Positions 11,801 to 20,499 of a stretch of 64,000 bases of DNA are shown here, in pieces. The DNA is from Musicola paradisiaca NCPPB 2511. Lineage in GTDB: Bacteria; Pseudomonadota; Gammaproteobacteria; Enterobacterales; Enterobacteriaceae. The stretch's first letter is position 1. Every line of letters begins with the position of its first letter. The DNA is taken from assembly GCF_000400505.1 (NCBI RefSeq), contig NZ_CM001857.1:3468390-3532389 (forward strand), read 5' to 3'. The notes beneath the pieces were generated by a model. It was not told the origin of the DNA and made no database searches. It saw only the letters and a program-made list of their open reading frames with translations. Made by a program: the position numbers and the translations under genes.

Positions 11801-12253
11801 GCGTTGCCAGGCGTTAATCCAGTCGGGCCGATAAATCAGATACTGGTCGAACAGATCCGCCACGCGGGCGGACAACTGATGCAGTTTGCGCCCGTCGGCA
11901 TCATCCCGAAGGTAGTTGGCGAGCAGCGCAAAGTCAGGCTCCGCAAGCTGTTGCGGCAGCAGGTGCATCAGCTTCCAGCTCATCGCCGCTTTGCTGAATA
12001 CGCTCTCTTTGGGGATATCCGGCATCAGGCGTCGGCACATATCCCACAAAAAGACCCCCGGCAGCGGAAACTGAATATTAGCGGCAATGTGAAAGCAATT
12101 CGCCAGTTCAATCTGTAGCCATTGCGCCATACCGGGGCTTTGCACCAGTATCATTTCAGGCTCGAACGGATCCCTGATCGGATGCCGTTTCATCAGCTCA
12201 ACCATCAGTTCTTTCAACACATCGAGTTGATTGGAGTGGTAGACCCTGAACAT
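8867..12253 (-). CDS. recC: RecBCD exonuclease V, gamma subunit
   Basis: RecC is the scaffold of RecBCD. It splits the DNA strands and reads the Chi sequence through a dead helicase/nuclease fold. The protein is 1128 residues (E. coli 1122) and starts MFRVYHSNQLDVLK. Strongly conserved stretches include LLFTNPCRYYWGDI, CHSPQREVEVLHD and VCLLGMNDGVYPR. The frame extends 24 codons upstream to 12325, but the ATG at 12253 fits the family start and stays clear of ppdC. It lies 20 bases after ppdC and is probably the last gene of the pseudopilin operon. Confidence 0.97.
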   Translation of the reverse strand: MFRVYHSNQLDVLKELMVELMKRHPIRDPFEPEMILVQSPGMAQWLQIELANCFHIAANIQFPLPGVFLWDMCRRLMPDIPKESVFSKAAMSWKLMHLLPQQLAEPDFALLANYLRDDADGRKLHQLSARVADLFDQYLIYRPDWINAWQRGAWVEDAGEAQRWQAPLWRALVAHTHQLGQPEWHHSSLYQQFIGRLELADTCPPGLPERVFICGIAALPPIYLQALKALGKHIDIHLLFTNPCRYYWGDIQDESFLSRLKTRQWQRYREKQVTSDVRPLFRQPERADGLFGDDGEQQVGNPLLASWGKLGRDNLFLLEQLDETVGIDAFADMASDTLLASLQRDILELEDSRIIATDGITLASSSRKRTLSPADRSVSLHACHSPQREVEVLHDQLLAMMAEDSTLMPRDIIVMVADIDSYSPFIQAVFGNAPENRYLPFALSDQRARHAHPALQAVLSLLALPDSRFTAEQVLALLEVPSLAGKFAIDEEGLRHLRMWVAESGVRWGLDDDNVRELLLPVTGQHTWRFGLTRMLLGYAMESRAGDWLGVLPYDESSGLVAELAGNLADFLMQLSQWKQRLQEARSLTDWQPLCRQLLDGFFLPDADTEAALTLIETQWQQILSTAMLTGYAQNVPVGTLRDELAARLESERLSQRFLAGAINFCTLMPMRSIPFRVVCLLGMNDGVYPRVLPPLGFDLMARSRRRGDRSRREDDRYLFLEALLSAGQRLYISFMGHSIQDNTRRYPSVLVTELMNYIGQSYCLPGDESLDLDASSERVIQALSHEHPRMPFDPAGFCAPEPESFAAEWLPAAGGKGVCQPDFDRALPERYDSDITLDDLQRFYRHPVRAFFQLRLGVYFQLDDQEMQDQEPFEVDNLSRYQMNVQLLNALIEQGDTDALYRRMRAAGGLPYGAFGELYWQTQQEDIRELAERVRGEWRPETHHTRELNLTINGVRLSGWLKQVQDDGLLRWRPGKLSMTDGMMLWLEHLAWCLAGGQGESRIYGRQSTGWRFPAMSRQQAGDEMASLIDGYRQGMNRPLLLLNRTGGAWLEAVYDRDTDRLLDDATAQRKARQKLLDAWQGNQMVSGESEDDYLRRIVRAMDDERIVQVMDAAKIWLLPPLRMNQC

Positions 12254-12273
12254 GCAAACTCCCGACCCTGCGG

Positions 12274-12645
12274 TCACTGTGGTGGTGTTTCCGTTTCCGG
12301 TGCCGCGACAGGCGGCGTTTCGCAAAACCAGCGCCCAAGTCTGGCCTGATAGTGATAAGGCGTCGCTACCGCGATCGTGATTTTACGACAGCCTGCCGAA
12401 ACCCGTGTTTCGGCCTGCGTTACCGTCCAGCCGTCCGGCGCCTGCATCCGTGCATCAGCGCCGCCGGCCTCATAGACCTCCAGGTACTGATGGGCCAACC
12501 GCCAGGCCTGCCGTTGCAGCCGCAGATGCTGCCAGGACTGCTGGAGCACCTGATGATATTGCAATAACCCTGCCAGAGAAACCGCGAACAGCAACGCCGC
12601 CGCCAATGTTTCCAACAAGCTGAAACCTCGCTGCGCATGGGCCAT
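12274..12645 (-). CDS. ppdC: Prepilin-type protein PpdC
   Basis: A 123-residue minor pseudopilin. The N-terminus has the type IV prepilin motif QRG|FSLLETLAAALL: cleavage after Gly, methylated Phe, Glu at +5, then a hydrophobic helix. Such proteins prime assembly of type IV pili or pseudopili in the inner membrane. The start at 12645 lies seven bases after the ygdB stop; an alternative at 12669 would overlap ygdB. It is one of four consecutive pilin-like genes between thyA and recC, the same set and order as in E. coli. Confidence 0.88.
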   Translation of the reverse strand: MAHAQRGFSLLETLAAALLFAVSLAGLLQYHQVLQQSWQHLRLQRQAWRLAHQYLEVYEAGGADARMQAPDGWTVTQAETRVSAGCRKITIAVATPYHYQARLGRWFCETPPVAAPETETPPQ

Positions 12646-12652
12646 CGACAGA

Positions 12653-13102
12653 CTATTCCGCCGGCCCACAATTCTGCGCTCCCGCTACCGGACACACATC
12701 CAGCCAGCCGCCGGCGATCGGCTGTATGATCGGACGTTCGTTGACGAGCGCAGGCACGACCCGATAGTAAAACGCCGCCGGGCGCGCCACTCCGGTAACG
12801 AGACGTTCCCCTCGCAGCAACCCGATTCGCCCTCCTGCGTTCAAACGCAGGCAAGCCCGTAAAGCATCAACACCGGCGGACTGGCATTGCCATCCATCGT
12901 CATCAATACGCCATTCCAGCGTGAGCCCCCATTTCAGTGCGGAACTCGCCAGGTTAAAGTCCTCCAGCGCCCGTTGTTCATCCCGATCCTGCAGCATTTG
13001 CGCCTCCAACTGTCGTTGCAGCCCACTTAATATCAGCATCCCGATGACCAACATCAGCATCGCCATCAATACGGTGCTCCCTCGTTGCGGATTAGCCGGC
13101 AT
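12653..13102 (-). CDS. ygdB: Minor pseudopilin-cluster protein YgdB
   Basis: A 149-residue protein with a short N-terminal leader (PQRGS), one hydrophobic helix (STVLMAMLMLVIGMLIL) and a cysteine-containing C-terminal domain. It is a PilX/YgdB-like minor pilin. The ATG at 13102 overlaps the ppdB stop and has a strong GGGAGGA site six bases upstream, which decides it over an in-frame start at 13117. It lacks the canonical Phe +1 and Glu +5 of a prepilin, like other PilX-type proteins. Confidence 0.85.
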   Translation of the reverse strand: MPANPQRGSTVLMAMLMLVIGMLILSGLQRQLEAQMLQDRDEQRALEDFNLASSALKWGLTLEWRIDDDGWQCQSAGVDALRACLRLNAGGRIGLLRGERLVTGVARPAAFYYRVVPALVNERPIIQPIAGGWLDVCPVAGAQNCGPAE

Positions 13103-13679
13103 CGTTCCTCCCGGCAACCCAGCGGGTGACGTTGAGGCTTATCGCCGGGTGAGACGTCCAATGCCCTTCCAATGTCAGGAAATACAACCTCTGATGCTCG
13201 CCGGCCTGCCGTCGCACGACAAACCGGGTTAGCTTAATTTCGGCCGGATCCAGCAGTTTTTCCCAGCGGCTCCCCTGGCAGCCGGCACCGCCGGTTTGTA
13301 CCTCAAGAGCGCCGTTGCGTAGACGGTAGCCATAATGTTCCGCATCGCCCCGTTCTCCCTGTTCCCACTGACCGTTGGCATTGATGTCATACGCCAGCGA
13401 AAAACATAACGCTTGCCCATCCTCCCCCGTATTCAGCGTCACGGGTAAGCCGCCGCACGCCCCTGCGCAAAAACCGGCTCTGCGAACATCCTTTTCTATG
13501 GTGAACAGCGCCTGACTAAGCGCCTGTTCCAGACGAAAATAACTCGCGCTGCTCTGAACCCGTGCGTGCAATACCGGCAATACGCCAGCGGCGGCCAGCG
13601 TGATCAGGCTGCCGAACCCCATAGCCAGCATCACTTCCGGCAAGGTAAAACCCCGCTGTTGTTTCATAACGTTCAGCAT
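13092..13679 (-). CDS. ppdB: Prepilin-type protein PpdB
   Basis: A 195-residue minor pseudopilin with the prepilin motif QQRG|FTLPEVMLAMG and a hydrophobic helix, followed by a PilW-like domain with cysteine-rich AGFCAGACGG. I chose the ATG at 13679, which overlaps the ppdA stop; a second Met four codons in (13667) is equally possible. The open frame continues upstream to 13931 but lies inside ppdA. Its place in the ppdA-ppdB-ygdB-ppdC block and the overlaps on both sides indicate one co-translated operon. Confidence 0.88.
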   Translation of the reverse strand: MLNVMKQQRGFTLPEVMLAMGFGSLITLAAAGVLPVLHARVQSSASYFRLEQALSQALFTIEKDVRRAGFCAGACGGLPVTLNTGEDGQALCFSLAYDINANGQWEQGERGDAEHYGYRLRNGALEVQTGGAGCQGSRWEKLLDPAEIKLTRFVVRRQAGEHQRLYFLTLEGHWTSHPAISLNVTRWVAGRNDAG

Positions 13680-14164
13680 GCGGGAATCGCCAACAACGGG
13701 CCGGACTCGCCGCACAACCGCAAGCGGCCACGAACCGAAACAACCAGACGTACCCGGCCAGCGCCGTTGCCCAGCGTGATATGCCCGGACTGCGAGGTAT
13801 TGCGGACACCATAGAACACCAACCGCTCGCTGGTTGTTTCCACTAGCGCGACTGTTTTCTCCGGGCGTGTGAATGTCCGGTTGCCGTCCGGCGGGCACTG
13901 CAATGGCGGTTCGCCGCTCCCCACACACCAACGTTCAGGCTGACGGAACAACCACAGGGCCTCGTTGCGGTTATGCCAGTAAGCGCTCATCTGTACCCCG
14001 GACATAAAATGCAACAGCTGACGCGCCTGCTGCTCCAGCGTTATCGCTTGCTGCTGCGCCAGCCATCCACGAACGCCGATGTTCAGGACCAGGGCGACGA
14101 TGACCATCACCATCATCAACTCCACCAGGGTGAACCCCTGCTGCCATCCATGGTTTCTTTTCAT
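13673..14164 (-). CDS. ppdA: Prepilin-type protein PpdA
   Basis: A 163-residue GspH/FimT-like pseudopilin. The motif QQG|FTLVELMMVMVIVALVL is a textbook type IV prepilin signal: peptidase site after Gly, Phe +1, Glu +5. It is the first gene of the pseudopilin cluster, and the start at 14164 (MKRNHGW) places the leader at normal length. The function is inferred from family: a tip or priming subunit of a type IV-like pilus. Confidence 0.9.
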   Translation of the reverse strand: MKRNHGWQQGFTLVELMMVMVIVALVLNIGVRGWLAQQQAITLEQQARQLLHFMSGVQMSAYWHNRNEALWLFRQPERWCVGSGEPPLQCPPDGNRTFTRPEKTVALVETTSERLVFYGVRNTSQSGHITLGNGAGRVRLVVSVRGRLRLCGESGPLLAIPAC

Positions 14165-14222
14165 GGCGTTATTGTAGACAGCTGGTGATGACAAAGAAGT
14201 TCGGTGATGGAGATCCCTGAAG

Positions 14223-14286
14223 CGCTTCGCAACCTATCGTTGCGGGGTGGAAAGGCATGCATAAAATTGCGAAACGCTTCGCAACC
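14223..14286. repeat. 12-bp direct repeat in the ppdA-thyA gap
   Basis: The sequence CGCTTCGCAACC occurs at 14223-14234 and again at 14275-14286, upstream of ppdA on the - strand side. The spacing is 52 bases, close to five helical turns, so these could be operator half-sites for the pseudopilin operon. This is an inference with no known factor. Confidence 0.35.
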
Positions 14287-14332
14287 CGAAGCCAGCGGAA
14301 AATATCTCAGCGAAGAAAGAGGGATAAGTCGG

Positions 14333-14360
14333 GAAAAATCCTCCCCGGAAAATGGGGAGG
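14333..14360 (-). terminator. Rho-independent terminator of thyA
   Basis: On the - strand a perfect seven-base stem CCTCCCC/GGGGAGG with a seven-base loop is followed by ATTTTT. It lies about 55 bases after the thyA stop, which is the right place to end the lgt-thyA transcript before the pseudopilin operon. Confidence 0.85.
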
Positions 14361-14413
14361 AGGGAGAGAACGGACGAGTATGTGCCGCGCCTTATCGTCA
14401 GGCCGCGAAATGG

Positions 14414-15208
14414 TCAGATGGCAACCGGCGCCTTGATCGCCGGGTGCGGGTCGTAACCGTCAATGTCGAAATCATCGAACTGATAGTCAAACAGCGATTC
14501 GGGGCGGCGTTTGATGACCAGTTTCGGCAATGGACGCGGTTCACGCCCGAGTTGCAGGCGCGTCTGCTCCAGATGGTTGCTATACAGGTGCGTATCGCCG
14601 CCCGTCCAGACGAAATCACCCACATCCAGATCGCACTGTTGCGCCATCATGTGCACCAGCAACGCATAGCTGGCAATGTTGAACGGCAACCCCAGGAAAA
14701 TATCGCAGGAACGCTGATAAAGCTGGCAGGACAGCTTGCCGTCCGCCACGTAGAACTGGAAAAACGCATGACAGGGCGCCAGCGCCATCTGATCCAGTTC
14801 GCCCACGTTCCAGGCGGAGACAATAATTCGGCGGGAGTCGGGGTCTTGCTTCAGTTGATGCAACACCGTCTGCAACTGGTCGATCTGACGTCCGTCCGCC
14901 GCGCCCCAGGCACGCCATTGTTTGCCGTAGACCGGGCCCAGGTTGCCGTTTTCATCCGCCCATTCATCCCAGATAGAGACCTTGTTATCGCGCAGATAAC
15001 CGATGTTGGTGTCCCCATTCAGAAACCACAGCAGTTCATGGATGATGGAGCGTAAATGGCAGCGTTTGGTAGTCACCAGCGGAAAACCTTCCTGCAGATT
15101 GAACCGCATCTGATGACCAAAAATCGACAGCGTGCCGGTGCCGGTGCGATCATTCTTCGGCGTTCCCTCTTCCAGCACCTTCTTCATCAGATCCAAATAC
15201 TGTTTCAT
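14414..15208 (-). CDS. thyA: Thymidylate synthase
   Basis: Converts dUMP to dTMP using methylene-tetrahydrofolate. The protein is 264 residues, the same as E. coli. The catalytic cysteine is Cys146 in [14 protein letters not shown], with the substrate-binding arginines in [14 protein letters not shown] just before it. Start at 15208 with GAGGTGGT directly upstream. It follows lgt by 34 bases and shares its transcript. Confidence 0.98.
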   Translation of the reverse strand: MKQYLDLMKKVLEEGTPKNDRTGTGTLSIFGHQMRFNLQEGFPLVTTKRCHLRSIIHELLWFLNGDTNIGYLRDNKVSIWDEWADENGNLGPVYGKQWRAWGAADGRQIDQLQTVLHQLKQDPDSRRIIVSAWNVGELDQMALAPCHAFFQFYVADGKLSCQLYQRSCDIFLGLPFNIASYALLVHMMAQQCDLDVGDFVWTGGDTHLYSNHLEQTRLQLGREPRPLPKLVIKRRPESLFDYQFDDFDIDGYDPHPAIKAPVAI

Positions 15209-15242
15209 ACCACCTCACCTACTTTATTTTGTTATGCGCTAT

Positions 15243-16106
15243 TTATTGCCGTACCGGCTGACGGCGATAGGCCCAGAGCATCATCAGCAAACCGATCAAC
15301 ACCATCGGCACCGACAGTATCTGCCCCATGCTGATGCCGCTGAACAGCCCCAGTTGGGCGTCCGGTTGACGGAAGAATTCGATAATAATGCGGAAAATGC
15401 CATATCCAACCAGAAACAGCCCGGATACGCTGCCCATCGGACGCGATTTGCGGATGAATACATTCAGGACGATGAACAACACAACCCCTTCCAGCAGCAT
15501 TTCATACAGTTGTGACGGGTGACGGGGCAACATGCCGTACTGGGCGAAAATCGGTTGCCATTCCGGATGGGACGCCGCCAGCGCCATGTCTTCGCCGCGC
15601 GCGCCAGGAAACAACATCGCCCAAGGCGTGTCCGTGGAGACGCGCCCCCACAATTCGCCGTTGATAAAATTCCCCAGACGCCCGGCGCCCAGGCCGAATG
15701 GGATTAACGGCGCGATGAAATCGGAAACCTGGAAAAAGGTTCGGCGGGTGCGATGAGCGAACCAGGCCATCACGGTAATCACGCCCACCAATCCGCCGTG
15801 GAAGGACATCCCGCCATCCCACACCCGGAACAAATACAATGGATTATCAAGGAACAGAGGAAGTGCGTAGAACAGAACATATCCCAGACGTCCGCCGACA
15901 AATACCCCCAAAAAACCGAAATACAGCAGATTTTCCACTTCATCTTTCGTCCAGCCGCTGCCCGGTTTGTTAGCCCGCCGCACCGCTAGCCACATGGCGA
16001 AGACAAAACCGACCAGATACATCAGCCCATACCAATGCAGGGCAGCCGGCCCTATCGAAAAAATCACCGGATCAAACTGGGGAAACACCAAATAGCTCGT
16101 CGTCAT
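15243..16106 (-). CDS. lgt: Prolipoprotein diacylglyceryl transferase
   Basis: Inner-membrane enzyme that transfers diacylglycerol from phosphatidylglycerol to the lipobox cysteine, the first step of lipoprotein maturation. The 287-residue protein has about seven hydrophobic helices and the Lgt signature [14 protein letters not shown], plus the essential His in [10 protein letters not shown]. It is first in lgt-thyA. Clients in this window include MltC and YgdR. Confidence 0.97.
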   Translation of the reverse strand: MTTSYLVFPQFDPVIFSIGPAALHWYGLMYLVGFVFAMWLAVRRANKPGSGWTKDEVENLLYFGFLGVFVGGRLGYVLFYALPLFLDNPLYLFRVWDGGMSFHGGLVGVITVMAWFAHRTRRTFFQVSDFIAPLIPFGLGAGRLGNFINGELWGRVSTDTPWAMLFPGARGEDMALAASHPEWQPIFAQYGMLPRHPSQLYEMLLEGVVLFIVLNVFIRKSRPMGSVSGLFLVGYGIFRIIIEFFRQPDAQLGLFSGISMGQILSVPMVLIGLLMMLWAYRRQPVRQ

Positions 16107-16263
16107 CGATCACCACATTCGTTATTTTGTCACTGATTTCAGGGCGATTTACCCACTAAGCGCAGAGTCATACCCGCCGCGGTTCGCGGCTGCGCATGAT
16201 ACCACACAGCAGGCTACATGATGACGACAGCAGGAAAAGAACTGTAAACAAATATCGACAGGT

Positions 16264-18510
16264 TTAGCGGCCGCCGCGGATCAAACCGCCCAGACCACGT
16301 TCCTCAATAAAGATGGATACCCATTGACGCACTTCGCTGGCAGTTTGCGCATTCAGCACCTTGAGTGCCAGTTGCTGCGCCTCATGCTGACCGATGCGCC
16401 GCAGCAGATATTTGATGCGGGCCACGCTGCGACCGTTCATGCTGAGCGTCCGATAACCGAGGCCAATCAGCAGCAAAGCCCCCATGGGTTCCCCCGCCAG
16501 TTCGCCGCATACGGATACCGACAGCCCATGCTGCCGGCAAAGCGTCACCACCATGTTTAACGCCTGTAAAACAGCAGGATGCAAACTGTCGTACAAAGAC
16601 CCCACATGCGGATTATTGCGATCCACCGCCAGCAAATACTGCGTGAGGTCGTTCGTTCCCACGGAGACGAAATCGATGCGGGAAGCCAAATGCGGCAACA
16701 TAAACAGCACCGAAGGCACTTCAATCATGATCCCGATGCGCGGCCGTGGCTGCGGAACCCCAAGCATCTCTTCGACTTCCCGCGCGGCACGGTCGATCAG
16801 CCGCCGGGCTTCGTCTATCTCATCCATGCAGTTGATCATCGGCAACAGGATACTCAGATTGCCGACCTGAGCATTGGCGCGCAGCATCGCCCGCACCTGG
16901 ATCATGAAGATCTCCGGCTGATCGAGCGTAACGCGGATGCCACGCCACCCCAGGCAGGGGTTTTCTTCGCTGATGGAAAGATAAGGCAACTGCTTATCCG
17001 CGCCGATATCCAGCGTGCGCAGCATCACAGGACGGGAAGGATACAGCCGCAGCATCGCCTCATACTGGGCGACCTGTTCTTCTTCAGAAGGAAAGCCGTT
17101 TTGCAGCATGAAAGGGATTTCCGTGCGATACAACCCCACGCCATCCACCAAATTGATAAAGCGCTTTTCATGCTCGGAGCTCAAACCGGCATTCAGCATC
17201 ACCTCGACCCGTTCGCCGCTTTTCAGTTCCGCCGGGCATGAAACATTGTCCTCCGCCAGCCGGGTCAACTCATTCTCTTCACTGAGTAAACGCTGATACT
17301 CTTGCACCAGCACGGGTTCCGGATCCACCAACAGTTCGCCGCGATAACCATCCAGAATCAGCAACCGCTGATGCAACAAGTCAGGCTGAATATCCGCCCC
17401 CATCAGGGTGGGAATGCCCATGGCACGCACGATAATGGCGGCATGGGAATTAGCGGCGCCATCGTAGGCGACAACACCGGCCAGACGATCATGCGGCACC
17501 TCAGCCAACAGCGTAGCCGTAAGTTCATCAGCCACCAGAATGAATCGTTCCGGCCATTGAGCGCTATTTTGTGCATTATCGCCAAGATGGAAAAGCAACC
17601 GCTGCCCCAACGCCCGCAAGTCGCCGGCCCGTTCCCGCAGGTAGGTATCCTGCAAACTGGCGAACTGGGCGGCAAACCGCTCGATCACGACTTTTACCGC
17701 CCATTCCGCGACACTGCCGGTATCAATCTCCTGCAGCAACTCGCGTTTCAGCCGCGCATCATTCAACAGATGAATGTAGAAATCGAAGATAGCGGCGCTT
17801 TCTTTCTGCGCACTGGCGCTGAAACGCTTGCTAAAACGCCGAAATTCAACGCCCGCCTCGCCAATCGCCGCCAGTAGCCGGGCTCGTTCCCGATCGCTGT
17901 CCAGACTGGAGGCGGGAAAGACCAGTTCCAAAGAGGGTTGACTGCGATCCTGCCAGCCGGTGGCAATCGCTACGCCGGGCGCAGCAGGCAGCGCCTTGAT
18001 GCGCGTCTGACGATATTGCCCAAACAGGGCTTTCATCTGTGATTGCGACAGGGTGGCGGCCATCTGGGTCGCCAGCGTCACCATGAAGGATTCTTCGTTT
18101 TTATCGAACTGACGGTGCTCACGCTGTTGCACCACCAGCACGCCCAACAACTGGCGTCGGTGGATAATCGGCACGCCGAGAAATGAACGGAAATGCTGCT
18201 CGCGCACGGCAGGAATGAACTTGAAACTGGGATGACGTTGAGCATCCGCTAGATTGATGGGCTCAGCGCGTTCCCCCACCAGCCCCACGATCCCCTGGCC
18301 AAACGCCAGGGTAATGGTGCGTCCGCGCGGTTTCTTCAGCCCGCGCGTCGCCATCAGGTAATAACACTGACGATCATGATCCGCCAGATAGATGGAACAG
18401 ACTTCCGTATCCATCGCCAGGCAAATCTCGTTCACCAGAATCTCCAGCGCATCGCTCAGCCTGGCTGTTGCCGCAACCTTTTCAATGATTTCTCGCAGTC
18501 GCGTGAGCAT
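16264..18510 (-). CDS. ptsP: PTS-Ntr enzyme I (GAF-EI protein)
   Basis: First kinase of the nitrogen-related phosphotransfer chain (PtsP to NPr to PtsN), which uses phosphoenolpyruvate. The protein is 748 residues, as in E. coli. Residues 1 to about 160 form a GAF sensor domain. The phosphorylated histidine is in GAANSHAAIIVRAMG, and the PEP-binding TIM barrel follows with PFMLQNGFPSEEEQ, LRTLDIGADKQ and the signature VSVGTNDLTQYLLAVDR. It lies 11 bases after rppH and is probably co-transcribed with it. Confidence 0.97.
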   Translation of the reverse strand: MLTRLREIIEKVAATARLSDALEILVNEICLAMDTEVCSIYLADHDRQCYYLMATRGLKKPRGRTITLAFGQGIVGLVGERAEPINLADAQRHPSFKFIPAVREQHFRSFLGVPIIHRRQLLGVLVVQQREHRQFDKNEESFMVTLATQMAATLSQSQMKALFGQYRQTRIKALPAAPGVAIATGWQDRSQPSLELVFPASSLDSDRERARLLAAIGEAGVEFRRFSKRFSASAQKESAAIFDFYIHLLNDARLKRELLQEIDTGSVAEWAVKVVIERFAAQFASLQDTYLRERAGDLRALGQRLLFHLGDNAQNSAQWPERFILVADELTATLLAEVPHDRLAGVVAYDGAANSHAAIIVRAMGIPTLMGADIQPDLLHQRLLILDGYRGELLVDPEPVLVQEYQRLLSEENELTRLAEDNVSCPAELKSGERVEVMLNAGLSSEHEKRFINLVDGVGLYRTEIPFMLQNGFPSEEEQVAQYEAMLRLYPSRPVMLRTLDIGADKQLPYLSISEENPCLGWRGIRVTLDQPEIFMIQVRAMLRANAQVGNLSILLPMINCMDEIDEARRLIDRAAREVEEMLGVPQPRPRIGIMIEVPSVLFMLPHLASRIDFVSVGTNDLTQYLLAVDRNNPHVGSLYDSLHPAVLQALNMVVTLCRQHGLSVSVCGELAGEPMGALLLIGLGYRTLSMNGRSVARIKYLLRRIGQHEAQQLALKVLNAQTASEVRQWVSIFIEERGLGGLIRGGR

Positions 18511-18521
18511 GATGTGCCGAG

Positions 18522-19049
18522 CTATCCTCTTTTTCGTCGCGGGCCTGATGACATCCGGGCAGCCGTATTCTCCTGTAGCTGTATCACTGAGGTGACGAAC
18601 TCCTTCATCACCTTCCGGTAAACATCACGCTTGAAAGACACCACCTGACGCACCGGGTACCAATAACTGACCCAGCGCCACCCATCGAACTCCGGCGTAC
18701 CGCTGCTCTGCATATTGATGTCTGATTCGTTACACATTAACTGTAGCAGAAACCATTTTTGCTTCTGGCCGATACACACCGGTTTTGTATCCCAACGCAC
18801 CAAACGTTTTGGCAATTTATAGCGCAGCCAGCTTCGGGTTGAAGCCAGAATACGAACATCCTTTTTCCGCAGCCCCACTTCTTCGAACAGTTCGCGGTAC
18901 ATAGCCTGTTCCGCGCTTTCTCCGGGATTAATCCCTCCCTGGGGAAACTGCCAGGAGTGCTGGCCATAACGACGGGCCCACAATACCTGACCCTGCCGAT
19001 TACAAATTACGATACCAACATTCGGGCGGTAGCCATCATCATCGATCAC
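18522..19049 (-). CDS. rppH: RNA pyrophosphohydrolase
   Basis: Nudix hydrolase that removes pyrophosphate from the 5' end of mRNA and so starts RNase E-dependent decay. The Nudix box begins [17 protein letters not shown] and ends FEEVGL. I chose a GTG start at 19049: GAGG lies seven bases upstream and the protein then begins V(M)[11 protein letters not shown] with 175 residues, matching E. coli (176). The frame is open to an ATG at 19097, which would add 16 residues that the family lacks. It is divergent from mutH. Confidence 0.95.
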   Translation of the reverse strand: MIDDDGYRPNVGIVICNRQGQVLWARRYGQHSWQFPQGGINPGESAEQAMYRELFEEVGLRKKDVRILASTRSWLRYKLPKRLVRWDTKPVCIGQKQKWFLLQLMCNESDINMQSSGTPEFDGWRWVSYWYPVRQVVSFKRDVYRKVMKEFVTSVIQLQENTAARMSSGPRRKRG

Positions 19050-19742
19050 CGGACTACCTCGATAAACTGAAAATGCAAGATGACTTGATTGTTTCACACT
19101 CCCGCAAAACGGTAAACTCCCGCTTCACATTGGGTTCTTTCTAATAAAATGACGTTAACCCACAGATAAAATCGAAGTTATAAACACGCTCAGGTAATCA
19201 GCGGCAGTTTATTCACTTTTTCTGTGGACATCTTTGTGCAGAACGTCATGAAAAAGTGAGTAAAACTCATCGCACACCACACAGCCCAAAAATGGACTAG
19301 AGAAAATAGTTATATTTTTTCAAACAATTAAACTACTTTTCCCCATATCACGCCTCTATACACAACAGCCTTGAACAGGATCTTTCTCAGAGTGGCGAAA
19401 GATCGCTCTACCTCAACTTTATCCACAAGTCAGTTGCGCAAACGAGCCAAAAAATCAACGAAACCAGCAAAAAAGCGTGACGTCAAGGCTGTAAATGGAA
19501 ACAGTGCTCTCAAATTATCCCGGTTATCCCAAAAAACTGTGGATAACATGGTGTAAAATCCTGTTCATTCCCGGTGTCTTATCATGAACAACATGCCGGG
19601 CAAAAATCTTTCTCTCGCAACAAGAGAAGAAAAAAACCAGCATAATCATGCTATTATTATTTTTTTCATCGAGAATTAATAGGATCAGGGTTATCCCCGC
19701 CCGATACTGTTCCTTTTTTAATCACATCATGGCCCGGCATAC
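19050..19742. other. Long divergent intergenic region, rppH to mutH
   Basis: About 690 AT-rich bases between the divergent rppH and mutH genes with no gene I can support. A 61-codon Lys-rich frame at 19371-19556 begins with TTG, lacks a ribosome site and is probably chance. The stretch contains two perfect DnaA boxes (listed separately) and other TTATCC-like words. The promoters of both flanking genes should lie here. Confidence 0.7.
19419..19546. promoter_or_regulatory. Pair of perfect DnaA boxes in opposite orientation
   Basis: TTATCCACA occurs on the + strand at 19419-19427 and on the - strand (read as TGTGGATAA) at 19538-19546. Both match the strict R-type consensus. They lie 200 to 320 bases upstream of mutH and over 370 bases upstream of rppH. 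They could tie transcription to DnaA-ATP or titrate DnaA; no unwinding element or iteron set is visible, so this is not called an origin. Confidence 0.5.
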
Positions 19743-20429
19743 ATGAATATTCCAATGATCCACAATGACTCACCGCACAGCGAGCAGGCGTTGGCGCAAC
19801 GCGCGCAAGCGCTGGCAGGCTACACGCTGGGGGAACTGGCGCGCATCGCACAATTACCGATCCCGCCGGATCTGCGCAGAGATAAGGGGTGGACGGGGAT
19901 CTTGCTGGAGCGTTTTCTCGGCGCCAGCGCCGGCAGTAAACCGGAACAGGATTTCCCCGATATCGGCGTGGAGTTGAAAACCATCCCCGTGGACAGCGAA
20001 GGAAAACCGCTGGAAACCACGTTCGTGTGCGTAGCGCCGCTAACCGGCAACAGCGGCGTAACCTGGGAGAACAGCCATGTCCGCCACAAACTCGCGCGAG
20101 TGTTATGGATCCCGGTAGAAGGCGCCCGTTCAATTCCGCTGTCGCAACGCCATGTCGGTACGCCGCTTCTCTGGAGCCCCAGTCAGAAAGAAGAAGAGCA
20201 ACTCCGTCAGGATTGGGAAGAACTGATGGATCTGATCGTATTAGGGAAAGTGGAAAGCATTACCGCGAGACACGGAGAGGTATTGCAATTGCGCCCCAAG
20301 GCCGCCAACAGCCGCATACTGACTGAAGCCATCGGCGAGCACGGCCAACCGATCATGACGCTGCCACGCGGTTTTTACCTGAAAAAAACCTTTACCGCGC
20401 CGTTACTAGCCCGCCACTTTCTGCTTTAA
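19743..20429 (+). CDS. mutH: DNA mismatch repair endonuclease MutH
   Basis: Nicks the unmethylated strand at hemimethylated GATC after activation by MutS-MutL. The 228-residue protein (E. coli 229) keeps the active site at the same numbers: Asp70, Glu77 and Lys79 in [12 protein letters not shown] conserved Lys appears again in YLKKTFTAP near the C-terminus. The start at 19743 fits the family. It is followed by ygdQ 70 bases downstream. Confidence 0.97.
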   Translation: MNIPMIHNDSPHSEQALAQRAQALAGYTLGELARIAQLPIPPDLRRDKGWTGILLERFLGASAGSKPEQDFPDIGVELKTIPVDSEGKPLETTFVCVAPLTGNSGVTWENSHVRHKLARVLWIPVEGARSIPLSQRHVGTPLLWSPSQKEEEQLRQDWEELMDLIVLGKVESITARHGEVLQLRPKAANSRILTEAIGEHGQPIMTLPRGFYLKKTFTAPLLARHFLL

Positions 20430-20499
20430 TGCCCAACATCGGTTTTTTACCCGTATCCCCGGTTATGTATAATCGGCGTTTACTCTTCGTTTAAGGTAC

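Noticed and set aside
19371..19556. 61-codon Lys-rich frame between rppH and mutH
   Set aside because: It begins with TTG, has no ribosome-binding site, and lies in a region with DnaA boxes and strong AT bias; the composition looks like chance.
19050..19742. Replication origin from the DnaA boxes
   Set aside because: Only two perfect boxes, no AT-rich 13-mers, no replication genes nearby; regulation or titration is more likely.
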